Source: Methylobacter sp. (GTDB lineage Bacteria > Pseudomonadota > Gammaproteobacteria > Methylococcales > Methylomonadaceae). Taken from it: 64,000 bases of DNA. The DNA lies in NCBI RefSeq assembly GCF_030680395.1, contig NZ_JAUXVR010000044.1:62001-126000 (forward strand), read 5' to 3'. Both the position numbers and the translations under genes were made by a program. Below the pieces are notes generated by a model. That model saw only the letters and a program-made list of their open reading frames with translations, made no database searches and was not told the DNA's origin. Below, piece by piece: positions 8,901-17,203 of the stretch (position 1 is its first letter; every line of letters begins with the position of its first letter).

Positions 8901-9774
8901 CGGCGAACTTGCTGGCCTCCGAATAATCGGGACTTACGACCACGACTTTCGCACCTTTATAACGCGCTTCGGTCATAAAATGAGCGTCGGGAGTGCGGGT
9001 TTGCGGTACATTCGATCCCCACAGCATCAAGAACCCTGCGTTATACCAGTCGGCCGATTCCGGCACGTCGGTTTGCTCGCCCCAGGTTTGCGGCGATGCC
9101 GGCGGCAAATCGCAATACCAGTCGTAAAAACTCATACTGACGCCGCCGATCAGCGACAGATAACGGCTACCGGCCGCATAAGACACCATCGACATGGCCG
9201 GGATCGGCGAAAAACCGATAATCCGGTCGGGGCCGAAGGTTTTTACGGTATATATGTTGGCGGCCGCAATAATTTCGTTAACCTCTTCCCATCCGGCGCG
9301 AACCAAACCGCCCAAACCGCGTACCGACTTGTATTCTGCCGTTTTAGCAGGGTCTTCGACTATCGAAGCCCAGGCGTCAACAGGGTCTAAAGTCAATCTG
9401 GCCTCGCGCCACAAACGAACAAGACGGCCGCGTATCAGCGGATATTTAAGGCGGTTGGCGCTGTATAAATACCAGGAGTAACTTGCACCGCGAGGACAGC
9501 CGCGCGGCTCATGGTTGGGTAGGTCGGGACGGGTGCGCGGGTAATCGGTTTGCTGGGTTTCCCAAGTCACCAGCCCGTTTTTAACGTAGATCTTCCAGCT
9601 GCAAGAACCGGTGCAATTGACGCCGTGCGTGGAGCGCACGATTTTGTCGTGCTGCCAGCGCGATCGGTAGCTGTTCTCCCAGCTTCGGTCTTCATCGGTC
9701 ACCACGCCGTGATTACCGGAAAAAGTTTCGGTTTTTTTCTTGAAGAACAGTAAACGATCCAGAAAATGACTCAT
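5992..9774 (-). CDS. narG: Respiratory nitrate reductase alpha subunit (molybdenum catalytic subunit)
   Basis: Reduces nitrate to nitrite at a bis-MGD molybdenum site in the cytoplasm. The 1260-residue length matches the family. The FS0 cluster ligands His50, Cys54, Cys58 and Cys93 and the molybdenum ligand Asp222 sit at the same numbers as in E. coli NarG, so the enzyme should be active. The N-terminus lacks an export signal apart from the short twin-Arg-like remnant region usual for this membrane-bound class. AGG lies 7 bases before the ATG. It is the first gene of narGHJI, preceded by a small unknown gene. Confidence 0.97.
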   Translation of the reverse strand: MSHFLDRLLFFKKKTETFSGNHGVVTDEDRSWENSYRSRWQHDKIVRSTHGVNCTGSCSWKIYVKNGLVTWETQQTDYPRTRPDLPNHEPRGCPRGASYSWYLYSANRLKYPLIRGRLVRLWREARLTLDPVDAWASIVEDPAKTAEYKSVRGLGGLVRAGWEEVNEIIAAANIYTVKTFGPDRIIGFSPIPAMSMVSYAAGSRYLSLIGGVSMSFYDWYCDLPPASPQTWGEQTDVPESADWYNAGFLMLWGSNVPQTRTPDAHFMTEARYKGAKVVVVSPDYSEASKFADLWLHPKQGTDAALAMAIGHVILKEFHVERQSPYFNQYVRENTDLPFLVMLKEQDGYYVQDRFFRASDFLGQLGQDNNPDWKTVAYDEINGQIVPPCGSIGFRWGESGHWNIEQKTADDQEVRLRLSLNDIKDDVAGVGFPYFGGSEHPHFTHSAHDAIQKRNVPVKKITLADGTEVLATTVFDLLVANYGIDRGLGDVAGKNGCGGNVAASYDEDVPYTPAWQEKITGVTRKNVIAVAREFARNAEKTRGRSMVILGAGINHWYHMDMNYRGIMNMLMLCGCVGQSGGGWAHYVGQEKLRPQTGWLPLAFGLDWKRPPRQMNSTSFFYNHTSQWRYEKLKVHEILSPLAKPKDWQGSLIDFNVRSERMGWLPSAPQLQTNPLQVVRDAEKAKQDPIEYVVKSLKSGKLKMSCEDPDNPQNFPRNMFVWRSNLLGSSGKGHEYFLKYLLGTQHGLQGKDLGDGGDKPSEVEWHDTAAEGKLDLLVTLDFRMSTTCLYSDIILPTATWYEKNDLNTSDMHPFIHPLSKAVDPAWESRSDWDIYKGIAKKFSELTAGHLGLEKDIVAVPILHDTPAELAQPFDVKDWKKKQCEPIPGKTMPTLVVVERDYPNTYKMFTSLGPLMSKIGNGGKGISWNTETEVKQLGELNRLVTEEGISKGLPRIESDIDATEVILMLAPETNGHVAVKAWEALSKITGRDHTHLARPREDDKIRFHDVQAQPRKIISSPTWSGVESEQVCYNACYTNVHERIPWRTLTGRQQFYQDHSWMRAFGETLCVYKPPVDTRSIAPILGQKPNGNDELVLNFITPHQKWGIHSTYTDNLLMLTLSRGGPIVWMGEVDAAKVGIKDNDWIEAFNVNGALVARAVVSQRVPEGMCMMYHAQEKIVNTPGSEMTGMRGGIHNSVTRATLKPTHMIGGYAQLSYGFNYYGTVGSNRDEFVIVRKMSKVDWLDETSEPNQDGQAASQQEEV

Positions 9775-9827
9775 GGGAATACCTGTGGGTTATTTATTCG
9801 GTTTGGGATGCTAAGCCAAGCACACAA

Positions 9828-10154
9828 TTAGTTAGCATTTTTTGGGGGATTTATAAACCGCTCTAATATTGTTATGTGAGATTGCCTGTTATGTTGTTCG
9901 CAATACTCCATTAGCACTAATGCTGCTTCCTTGGCTCTCTGACTACCATAATCTTGTCTAATTTTTTCTAAGATAACATTATATTGCATAAGGCTACCGC
10001 TACGATTGTAAGACTTTTTTGTATTTAATATGCTATTAAGCCACTTCATCGTCATTCCTGCTGAACTATCGCTCATCCCTTCAGGAACATACTTAACGTT
10101 ATCCGCTTTAAACGCTTCGTAGCACTCTAAAATCATTTCCTCAGTTATTTCCAT
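9828..10154 (-). CDS. Small conserved-looking hypothetical protein between narK and narG
   Basis: A 108-residue, mainly helical, soluble protein of unknown family. The ATG at 10154 is preceded by GAGG at a 6-base spacing. A TTG 12 bases upstream is in frame, but choosing it would bury that ribosome binding site. The sequence is AT-rich compared with narG and narK, suggesting a separate origin. It is on the operon strand, 61 bp after narK and 53 bp before narG, so it is probably cotranscribed with them. No catalytic motif was recognised. Confidence 0.65.
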   Translation of the reverse strand: MEITEEMILECYEAFKADNVKYVPEGMSDSSAGMTMKWLNSILNTKKSYNRSGSLMQYNVILEKIRQDYGSQRAKEAALVLMEYCEQHNRQSHITILERFINPPKNAN

Positions 10155-10215
10155 CTTAATCCTCAACTATGTAGGTAATATATTTGGCTTGGAGAGAGCA
10201 ATATACTCTACTAAA

Positions 10216-12891
10216 TTAACAAGGCATTCCCGCATTTTTACGCGCATAAAACCACCAGGTGATGCCAATGCACACCAGATAGAAAGCAATAAAACAATAC
10301 AACGCCGCATCGGGTGCGCCGGTCATGCTGATCGCCGTCCCGTAACTCTTGGGGATAAAAAATGCGCCGTAAGCGGCAATCGCCGAGCTAAAGCCCAGCA
10401 CCGCCGCCGCTTCTTTAGCCGCATCTTTTTTGGCGTTGGCAATCGCTTCTCCGCCCTGCCCTTTTGCCGCACACAAGCGTTCGGTCATAAAAATAACCGG
10501 AATCATGCGGAAGGTGGAGCCGTTGCCGATGCCGGTGGTGATAAACAGCAGCATGAACATCGCCAGAAAGCCCCAGAAATCGCCGGGATTACCGGCCGAA
10601 GGCATAAAATGCAATACGCCGAACACCGCGACTATCATGATCACGAAATTCCACAGCGTCACTTGCGCACCGCCCAACTTGTCGGCCAGCCAACCGCCGA
10701 CCGGCCTGATCAGCGCGCCGACCAGCGGCCCCAAAAAAGCGTACTGCATCGGGTTGACATCGGGAAACAGGATTTTAATCAACATCGGAAAACCGGCCGC
10801 ATAGCCGATAAACGAGCCGAACGTGCCGGTATAAAGCCAACACATGAGCCAGTTATGTTTGCGCTTGAAAATAATCGATTGTTCCTTGAATGAGGCCTTG
10901 GCGGAGGCAATGTCATTCATGCCGAACCACGCCGCGATACTGGTTGCGATGATAAACGGCACCCAGATAAATCCGGCGTTTTGCAGCCAGATCGACTTGG
11001 TGACGCCGCCCTTAACCCATTCTTGAGGCTCGCCGCCCAGCGAACCGAATACACCGGCTGCGATAACCAAAGGCACCACAAACTGCACGGTGCTGACGCC
11101 CAAATTGCCTAAACCGGCATTCAAGCCCAGTGCAGTACCTTTTTGGGATTGGGGATAGAAAAAGCTGATATTCGCCATGCTGGACGCAAAGTTGCCGCCG
11201 CCGAAACCGCATAACAAGGCTAAGACCACCATTAATACATAAGGCGTTTCGGGATTTTGCACCGCAAAACCTATCCATAAGGACGGCAACAGCAACGAAG
11301 CGGTACTGATCGTAGTCCAGCGACGGCCGCCAAAAATCGGCACCATAAACGAGTAGAAAATACGTAAGGTTGCCCCTGACAGGCCTGGCAATGCCGCCAA
11401 CCAGAACAGCTCGTTGGTGGTGTATTTAAAGCCGATGCTGGGCAGATTAATCACCACGACGCTCCACACCATCCACACTGCAAAAGCCAGCAGCAAGGCC
11501 GGAATACTGATCCACAGGTTGCGGGTAGCGATGCGCTTGCCGGTCTTTTCCCAAAAGTCCTGGTCTTCAGGATTCCATTCGGTGAGCACCAGCGGTGCCG
11601 GATGACTCAGCTCATGCAAATCTTTGGATATTTTGGCCAGTTCCGGGACGACGCGGCGCTCCATCCGCACTATGGAAAAATGCATCCAGGTCAACGCAAT
11701 CGCCATCAATACGAATAGCAACATGAAGCAGCTGCTCCAGATGCCGGTCAAGTCGTTCAACATACCGAAAGTCAGCGGCAGCAAGAACCCGCCCAGACCA
11801 CCGATCATGCCGACCGCGCCGCCGACAGCGCCGACGTTATCGGGATAATAAACCGGAATATGTTTGTACACCGCCGCCTTGCCGAATGACATGAACAGAC
11901 CCAGCACCGAGACCAACAAGATAAAGCCCATCGGTTGAAGCGCCAGATTAAAGGCCATATCGCCCTTAATGCCGTGTACGATGTAATCGGTAGGCGGGTA
12001 AGACAGGAAAAAGGTACAGATCGTGGCGACAATAAATGTCCAGTACATCAACAACCGCGCGCCATAACGGTCGGACAACCAGCCGCCCAACGCACGAAAC
12101 AGACTGGCAAAAATGGAATAGGCAGCAGCCAGCATACCCGCCGACTTAATATCGAAACCGTATGCGCCGACCAGATAGCGCGGCAACCACAACGCCAAGG
12201 CGACAAAAGCACCGAATACGCAGAAGTAATAAAGCGAAAACCGCCAGACCCGCATATCCTTCAACGGCTCCAGTTGCTTTAAAAACGAATCAGGCTTGAT
12301 GCCGGACTCGCGGCGCCCTTTCAGCATCGGCTCATCATCGGTAACAAACCAGAAGATTACCGCCATCAGCAGCAGAGCTGCCGCCCAGATTTGCGCTACG
12401 GCATGCCATCCGAATGCGACCATCACAAAAGGCGCGACAAATTTGGTGACCGCAGCTCCAACATTGCCGAGCCCGAAAATACCTAACGCCGTTCCTTGCT
12501 TCTCTTTAGGAAACCAACGCGAAACATAGGCGATGCCCACCGCAAACGAACCGCCGGCGACGCCGATACCGAGTGCTGTCACTAGAAACATCGTATAAGT
12601 TTCAACGATGGTCAACAGCATGGTGGCAATAGCCGCCGTCACCATCACCAACAGATAGACGATACGGCCGCCGTACTGATCGCTCCAGATACCCAGCATC
12701 AACCGGATTAACGACCCTGAAAGTATCGGCGTGCCGACCAGCAAGCCGAATTCGGTCTCGCTTAGCTGCAAGTCTTTCTGAATTTGCAAACCGATAATGG
12801 AAAAGATAGTCCACACTGCAAAGCAGGCGGTGAATGCCACGGTGCTCGCGGTAAGGGCGCGTTTTTGTTGGAAGAAATTAATCTCTGGCAT
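10216..12891 (-). CDS. narK: Fused nitrate/nitrite transporter (NarK1-NarK2 type)
   Basis: Imports nitrate and exchanges it for nitrite across the inner membrane. The 891-residue chain contains two complete 12-helix major facilitator units: residues about 1-410 and about 455-891, joined by a hydrophilic linker. Each half has its own nitrate signature (GLGNVGAAV in the first, GLGNLGVST in the second) and the substrate-binding Arg region (IRLMLG, LRIFYS). Such fusions are known from Paracoccus, where one half acts as proton symporter and the other as nitrite antiporter. Which half does which is not decided here. AAGGA lies 8 bases before the ATG. Confidence 0.93.
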   Translation of the reverse strand: MPEINFFQQKRALTASTVAFTACFAVWTIFSIIGLQIQKDLQLSETEFGLLVGTPILSGSLIRLMLGIWSDQYGGRIVYLLVMVTAAIATMLLTIVETYTMFLVTALGIGVAGGSFAVGIAYVSRWFPKEKQGTALGIFGLGNVGAAVTKFVAPFVMVAFGWHAVAQIWAAALLLMAVIFWFVTDDEPMLKGRRESGIKPDSFLKQLEPLKDMRVWRFSLYYFCVFGAFVALALWLPRYLVGAYGFDIKSAGMLAAAYSIFASLFRALGGWLSDRYGARLLMYWTFIVATICTFFLSYPPTDYIVHGIKGDMAFNLALQPMGFILLVSVLGLFMSFGKAAVYKHIPVYYPDNVGAVGGAVGMIGGLGGFLLPLTFGMLNDLTGIWSSCFMLLFVLMAIALTWMHFSIVRMERRVVPELAKISKDLHELSHPAPLVLTEWNPEDQDFWEKTGKRIATRNLWISIPALLLAFAVWMVWSVVVINLPSIGFKYTTNELFWLAALPGLSGATLRIFYSFMVPIFGGRRWTTISTASLLLPSLWIGFAVQNPETPYVLMVVLALLCGFGGGNFASSMANISFFYPQSQKGTALGLNAGLGNLGVSTVQFVVPLVIAAGVFGSLGGEPQEWVKGGVTKSIWLQNAGFIWVPFIIATSIAAWFGMNDIASAKASFKEQSIIFKRKHNWLMCWLYTGTFGSFIGYAAGFPMLIKILFPDVNPMQYAFLGPLVGALIRPVGGWLADKLGGAQVTLWNFVIMIVAVFGVLHFMPSAGNPGDFWGFLAMFMLLFITTGIGNGSTFRMIPVIFMTERLCAAKGQGGEAIANAKKDAAKEAAAVLGFSSAIAAYGAFFIPKSYGTAISMTGAPDAALYCFIAFYLVCIGITWWFYARKNAGMPC

Positions 12892-12931
12892 GGTATTTCA
12901 TCCTTTTTTTATTATTATTAAGTTTATACAC

Positions 12932-12950
12932 TACCATAAAACGTATGGTA
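12932..12950. promoter_or_regulatory. Perfect inverted repeat upstream of narK
   Basis: TACCATA and TATGGTA (12932-12938 and 12944-12950) flank a 5-base spacer, just upstream of a TATAAA-like minus-strand -10 at 12928-12923. The half-sites resemble NarL heptamers, but the spacing is 5 rather than the usual 2, so the regulator is uncertain. The position, between the possible -10 and -35 of narK, would suit a regulator. No FNR-type TTGAT-N4-ATCAA site was found in this 262-bp intergenic region. Confidence 0.35.
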
Positions 12951-13153
12951 TTTATCCACCTAAAATATAACTTCCACTTACTTCCTCAAGTTATTTCCTA
13001 TCCCCATGAAAAATAATGAATAGTTTTATACTCAGCTTATATTTTCATCAGCAAAAAACTGGTAGCCCCCTACAACCCAAGCTATAGAATAGCTTCGCGA
13101 CTTTTATCTTTTCATGTAGAATATTTCAAGTTTAGCCTTAGTAAAAATCAATC

Positions 13154-13537
13154 ATGCCTGTGGACAGTTCAATAAAAAAACTTTTGATCGTCGATGATAG
13201 CAAGGTATCAAGAATGTTAATCCGCACACATATTCTTGCCCAACGCCCCGAATGGGTGATTTCTGAAGCAGTCTGCGGCGAAGACGCTATTGAACTTGTC
13301 GATAATGAGCTTCAGGACTATTGCACCATGGATATTAACATGCCGGGGATTCCGGGAACCGATGCAGCAGAGCAGATACTATCCAAATATCCTTCAATGA
13401 AAATCGTTATTTTCTCGGCAAACATTCAAGAAACGCATAAAAACCGGGCCCGTTCGTTTGGGTCCATATTAGTTGCAAAACCGGTCACAGAAAAATCAAT
13501 TGCCCTGACGCTAGACTATTTTACAAATTCCAAATGA
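13154..13537 (+). CDS. Single-domain response regulator (CheY-like)
   Basis: A 127-residue receiver domain with no output domain. The acidic pair Asp14/Asp15, the phosphorylated Asp60, Ser88 and Lys109 are all present, so it should accept a phosphoryl group from a histidine kinase encoded elsewhere. It overlaps the next gene by 4 bases and starts a three-gene unit that also encodes a CheC-like phosphatase and a diguanylate cyclase. A possible -10, TAGAAT, lies at 13117-13122. The gene is divergent from narK. Its phosphorylation is probably reversed by the neighbouring CheC-like protein. Confidence 0.9.
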   Translation: MPVDSSIKKLLIVDDSKVSRMLIRTHILAQRPEWVISEAVCGEDAIELVDNELQDYCTMDINMPGIPGTDAAEQILSKYPSMKIVIFSANIQETHKNRARSFGSILVAKPVTEKSIALTLDYFTNSK

Positions 13538-14148
13538 GCAATCTCAGCGAAATTCATCTTGATGCTTTGGCTGAAATATTTAGCATCGGCGCAGGTCGCG
13601 CAGCATTAAGCCTTAGCGAAATTGTCGGTGACGAAGTACACATTTCCGTCCCCTATGTGCAAGTCATTAACTCACAAGACATAAGTTCGACAACACTGTC
13701 ATTAAACAGTGGACGTTTTGGTGCGGTAACTCAGTATTTTAGCGGCCCATTTAATGCCGAGGCTGTGCTTTTATTTACCGAAGAGCAAGCCTTAAAAATT
13801 GTCGGCGATATGATGGGATCGCAAATGAGCATTGAAGAACTTGCAGAATTTGAGCACGAAGCCATGTGCGAATTGGGCAATATCATTTTGAATGCCTGCC
13901 TATCCGCGATGGCTGACATACTCCACTTCACATTGGAAAGCTCCTTACCCAGTTACAGAGTCGCATCAGCCGATGAAATATTACATCGTCTCAAAGACAA
14001 CTCGAATCAGCCCTATGTTATGGTATTGCATATCGATCTCACCATCGAAAAGCGACATACGACCGGCAATCTCGTGTTCCTGTTAAGCTCCACATCTCTG
14101 ACTAATCTTGTTATCCATATTAATCAATTCCTTGGTAGTATTTCATGA
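13534..14148 (+). CDS. CheC/CheX-family phosphatase-like protein
   Basis: Members of this family remove phosphate from CheY-like receivers. The 204-residue protein has the two pseudo-repeated helices of CheC. The second keeps the Glu113-x-x-Asn116 pair, needed for phosphatase activity. In the first, the Asn is replaced by Ser (Glu14-x-x-Ser17), so only one active site is likely to work. Both junctions in the triad are ATGA overlaps, which indicates translational coupling. The natural substrate is likely the receiver encoded just upstream. Confidence 0.82.
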   Translation: MSNLSEIHLDALAEIFSIGAGRAALSLSEIVGDEVHISVPYVQVINSQDISSTTLSLNSGRFGAVTQYFSGPFNAEAVLLFTEEQALKIVGDMMGSQMSIEELAEFEHEAMCELGNIILNACLSAMADILHFTLESSLPSYRVASADEILHRLKDNSNQPYVMVLHIDLTIEKRHTTGNLVFLLSSTSLTNLVIHINQFLGSIS

Positions 14149-15122
14149 ATACAATCGACACGGGACGTTTTGGCATGGAAGATATATCCAATGCAATTAA
14201 CCTCGGGTTAATTGTTGTCGATGCCGATAGCAAAGTATTGCTTTGGAACAACTGGATTGCCAAACATAGCGATATTAATGAAACCGACGCCCTTAACCGG
14301 CAACTGGAAAACGTGTTTTCAGAGTCTGTGTCGCCCGCATTCCTGACCGCCCTCAAAAATACCCTGACACACCGACTGCCCGTGGTTTTGTCGACGGCCC
14401 TGCACCGTACGCCACTGCCTCTGTACGATTCATCCGAAGAAAATCAACAGCAAACCAGGATGTATCAATCGATCACCATCACGCCCATTCAGTCGCAACT
14501 GAACGAATCATGCTGCCTCATTCAGGTAACGGATTCCAGCACCTCAATCAAGCGTGAAAAAATACTGCGCTCACACTCGGAAATCCTGAAGATAGAAGCA
14601 ACAACGGACAGCTTGACTGACATCTGCAATCGCAGATTTTTCGATGCGCATTATGAAATGGCCATCGCCGAGGCAAAGCGGCAAAAACACCCTTTATCCA
14701 TCTTCATGGTCGATATTGATTTTTTTAAGTCCTATAACGATTATTACGGACATATAGCCGGCGATAATGCAATAAAGCAGGTCGCGAGCGCATTAAAATC
14801 GCAACTATCGCGCGCCACCGACATCGTGGCACGTTATGGCGGAGAGGAATTTGTTCTGGTCATGCCGCATTTACCCCAAAAAGTCGCCGAACAATTTGCT
14901 GAAAAACTAAGAAGCGCCGTTTTTAATCTGGCAATGCCGCATATAAAATCCCGCCCATTCAATCAGATAACGATTAGCGTCGGTCTTTGCACCGGCATTC
15001 CGGAAAACGACGACAACCTGTTAAACAAAGCCGACGCGGCACTTTATCAAGCCAAACTGAAAGGTCGTAACCAGTGTATTTGCCTCCCGCTTTGCGAAAC
15101 CGGAGAATATCTGGAACAATAG
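14145..15122 (+). CDS. PAS-GGDEF diguanylate cyclase
   Basis: Makes cyclic di-GMP from two GTP. The 325-residue protein has an N-terminal PAS-like sensory domain (about 12-130), a short coiled linker, and a GGDEF domain (about 150-315). The active-site GGEEF is at 232-236 and the metal-binding Asp190 and Asp192 are present. An RxxD inhibitory site (RATD, 223-226) lies five residues before it, so product inhibition is expected. No membrane segment is seen, so the enzyme is cytoplasmic. As the last gene of the triad it is the probable output of the receiver/CheC pair. Confidence 0.93.
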   Translation: MNTIDTGRFGMEDISNAINLGLIVVDADSKVLLWNNWIAKHSDINETDALNRQLENVFSESVSPAFLTALKNTLTHRLPVVLSTALHRTPLPLYDSSEENQQQTRMYQSITITPIQSQLNESCCLIQVTDSSTSIKREKILRSHSEILKIEATTDSLTDICNRRFFDAHYEMAIAEAKRQKHPLSIFMVDIDFFKSYNDYYGHIAGDNAIKQVASALKSQLSRATDIVARYGGEEFVLVMPHLPQKVAEQFAEKLRSAVFNLAMPHIKSRPFNQITISVGLCTGIPENDDNLLNKADAALYQAKLKGRNQCICLPLCETGEYLEQ

Positions 15123-15230
15123 ATCCACGTCCGCCTGATAAAACTCAAGATCATAAACCTGACGAAATATGATGATTGAGCCACTAACAGCCCGATTAAA
15201 CTCAAGTTAAATTTTATTCAGTCTCATCGT

Positions 15231-16688
15231 ATGAAATTCAAACCATCCGCTATTACACTGGCTTTAAGCCTTGCTCTCTTCCCTGTCCCGCAACAGGCCG
15301 TTGAGATTACCAAAATCGAGTTGCCTGACATGGGCGATTCTTCCGGCACCCTGATTACGCCCGCCGAAGAAAAAGAGTTTGGCGAAGCATTTTTCCGCAG
15401 TCTGCACTCGCAAATTTCCATCAATCAGGATGCCGAAATTCAACAATACATCCAGACTATCGGTGAAAGACTGGCAGCCAATAGCGACACGCCGGGCAAC
15501 CCGTTCCATTTTTTTGTGGTGCTGGAAAATGACATTAACGCTTTTGCGGGACCTGGCGGCTATATTGGCGTAAATTCCGGATTAATTTTAATCACCGAAG
15601 CCGAAAGCGAATTAGCATCGGTTATGGCGCACGAAATTGCCCACGTTACCCAGCGCCATTTGTACCGCGCTTACGAGGCATCCAGTCGCTTATCGATCCC
15701 TACTGCCGCCGCAACCCTGGCTGCCATTTTATTGGGCACCCAATCCCCCGCGCTCGGACAGGCTGCCATCGTGGCTATTCAGGCCGGTAACGTTCAGTTT
15801 CAAATTGACTTTACTCGCGAAAACGAGGCAGAAGCTGATCGGGTAGGTATGCAAACCTTGGCAGGCTCCCAATATGATCCGCGCAGCATGCCCACTTTTT
15901 TCGAGCGCCTACAGCAATCCAGCCGCTATTATGGACAGAATATTCCTGAATTTCTAAGAACTCACCCGGTTACCGCCTCACGTATTTCCGATACCCGCGG
16001 CCGCGCTGAAACCTATCCCTATAAACAATATCCCGACTCGCTCGGCTACCAGTTAGCCAAAGCAAAAATCCGGGTGTTAACCGACACTGACAATGCCGAG
16101 ACGCTTAAATACTTTCAAGCCCGATCAGCTCAAGGCACGATCGAACAACGCACCGTTGCGCGCTACGGACTTGGACTGTGTGCGCTTTACTCGCAAAAAT
16201 TCACTGAAGCGGAAACAATTTTTCAGCAGTTGAGCAAGGAATACCCAAATCAGGCGCAATACGTCACCGCACTTGCCCGCACGGCACTGGACTCCAAAAA
16301 TTACAGCACAGCGCTTGCCCGATATAAAAAACTGACCGAGCAATTTCCGGGTAACGAAGCCATTAAGCTCGAATATATTACCTCCCTGCTAAAAGCAGGT
16401 AACGCCGGCTTGGCACGGAAAAACTTACTTCTGTTAAAGCCTAAAACCCAGCAACAACCGATTTATTCGCAACTGTTGGCACAAGCTTATAGCGACTTAA
16501 ATCAACCCGCCGAATCTCATCGTTATCTGGCGGAATATTACTATGCAACGGGGCAAACCAAAGATGCAATCCTGCAAATAAAACTGGCTCAAAAATCAAA
16601 AGGCCTTAATTTCCAACTATCCTCTATCCTCAATGAACGGCTCAACTTCTTTAGCAATGAGGAAGAAGAAGCCAGACGCAACCGATGA
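15231..16688 (+). CDS. bepA: BepA/YfgC-like M48 metalloprotease with TPR repeats
   Basis: A periplasmic zinc protease that degrades or helps assemble outer-membrane proteins such as LptD at the BAM complex. The 485-residue chain has a signal peptide (about 1-23), an M48 domain with HEIAH at 134-138 and the third zinc ligand in the NEAEAD segment near Glu199, then TPR repeats from about residue 290 to the end. Domain order and length match E. coli BepA. It is not cotranscribed with the cyclase; a 108-bp gap separates them. Confidence 0.93.
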   Translation: MKFKPSAITLALSLALFPVPQQAVEITKIELPDMGDSSGTLITPAEEKEFGEAFFRSLHSQISINQDAEIQQYIQTIGERLAANSDTPGNPFHFFVVLENDINAFAGPGGYIGVNSGLILITEAESELASVMAHEIAHVTQRHLYRAYEASSRLSIPTAAATLAAILLGTQSPALGQAAIVAIQAGNVQFQIDFTRENEAEADRVGMQTLAGSQYDPRSMPTFFERLQQSSRYYGQNIPEFLRTHPVTASRISDTRGRAETYPYKQYPDSLGYQLAKAKIRVLTDTDNAETLKYFQARSAQGTIEQRTVARYGLGLCALYSQKFTEAETIFQQLSKEYPNQAQYVTALARTALDSKNYSTALARYKKLTEQFPGNEAIKLEYITSLLKAGNAGLARKNLLLLKPKTQQQPIYSQLLAQAYSDLNQPAESHRYLAEYYYATGQTKDAILQIKLAQKSKGLNFQLSSILNERLNFFSNEEEEARRNR

Positions 16689-16829
16689 AACCCTGAACGC
16701 TACCTGAACAAGAAGCACTGCCTGCCTGTCATTTTGTTTATTAGCAGCTTCTAAAACTTCGTAATAAACTGTATTTATTACATATTTCCGACGTACTCAT
16801 ATTTTTCACGCTAAACCCCATTTTTAAAT

Positions 16830-17034
16830 AGACAACAGGAGTTCATTTGAATAGAATTCGCACCAGCTTAAGGGAATGAGCTCGGTTTAATTACCGACTA
16901 AGAGGGGGAATTTAGTCTTTTAGACTAGCTGATAATAATAATAAAATAAGTGACACTGCTTGGGTCAAGTTGCAAACGACAACTAAATAACAATAATAAC
17001 AGCACTCAACACGCCCGCTTTATGCGGGCTTTTT
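16830..17034 (+). ncRNA. Possible small RNA ending at an intrinsic terminator
   Basis: The 400-bp stretch after bepA has no gene. It contains stems at 16883-16896 (CGGT/ACCG) and 16913-16927 (TAGTCT/AGACTA), several GGA/AGGGG patches, and a strong terminator at 17013-17034. The terminator lies 325 bp past the bepA stop and no plus-strand gene ends nearer, so a separate short transcript is possible. A long 3' UTR of bepA is the alternative. No promoter could be fixed. Confidence 0.25.
17013..17034 (+). terminator. Rho-independent terminator
   Basis: GCCCGC (17013-17018) pairs with GCGGGC (17024-17029) across a 5-base loop and is followed by five T. It terminates plus-strand transcription coming from bepA or from the putative small RNA. 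Confidence 0.8.
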
Positions 17035-17090
17035 ATTGCCCAAAAAAAGACAACGGGCGAAAGGCTAAAGGCGCAAGACGAAAAAATCCC

Positions 17091-17195
17091 TTGCACCTTG
17101 CACCTTGCACCTTGCACCTTGCACCTTGCACCTTGCACCTTGCACCTTGCACCTTGCACCTTTCACCTTTCACCTTTCACCTTTCTCCTTTAGCC
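17091..17195. repeat. Heptamer tandem repeat
   Basis: Exactly ten copies of TTGCACC (17091-17160) are followed by three TTTCACC, one TTTCTCC and one TTTAGCC. Upstream, 17057-17080 carries heptamer-like AAAGGC units in inverted sense, so the whole 17050-17200 block is an imperfect palindrome. Such short unit arrays expand and contract by slippage. It lies between the terminator and the stop codon of the convergent receptor gene. It is not a CRISPR: there are no spacers. Confidence 0.95.
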
Positions 17196-17203
17196 TTTTT
17201 TAT

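Noticed and set aside
6163-9753. Plus-strand ORFs opposite narG
   Set aside because: They are frames opposite strong coding sequence, with no ribosome binding sites or domain patterns.
16971-16990. tmRNA tag sequence
   Set aside because: GCAAACGAC followed by AAC TAA recalls the ANDE tag start, but the frame stops after four codons and no tRNA-like ends are present.
17091-17195. CRISPR array
   Set aside because: Units are 7 bases long with no spacers; it is a simple tandem repeat.
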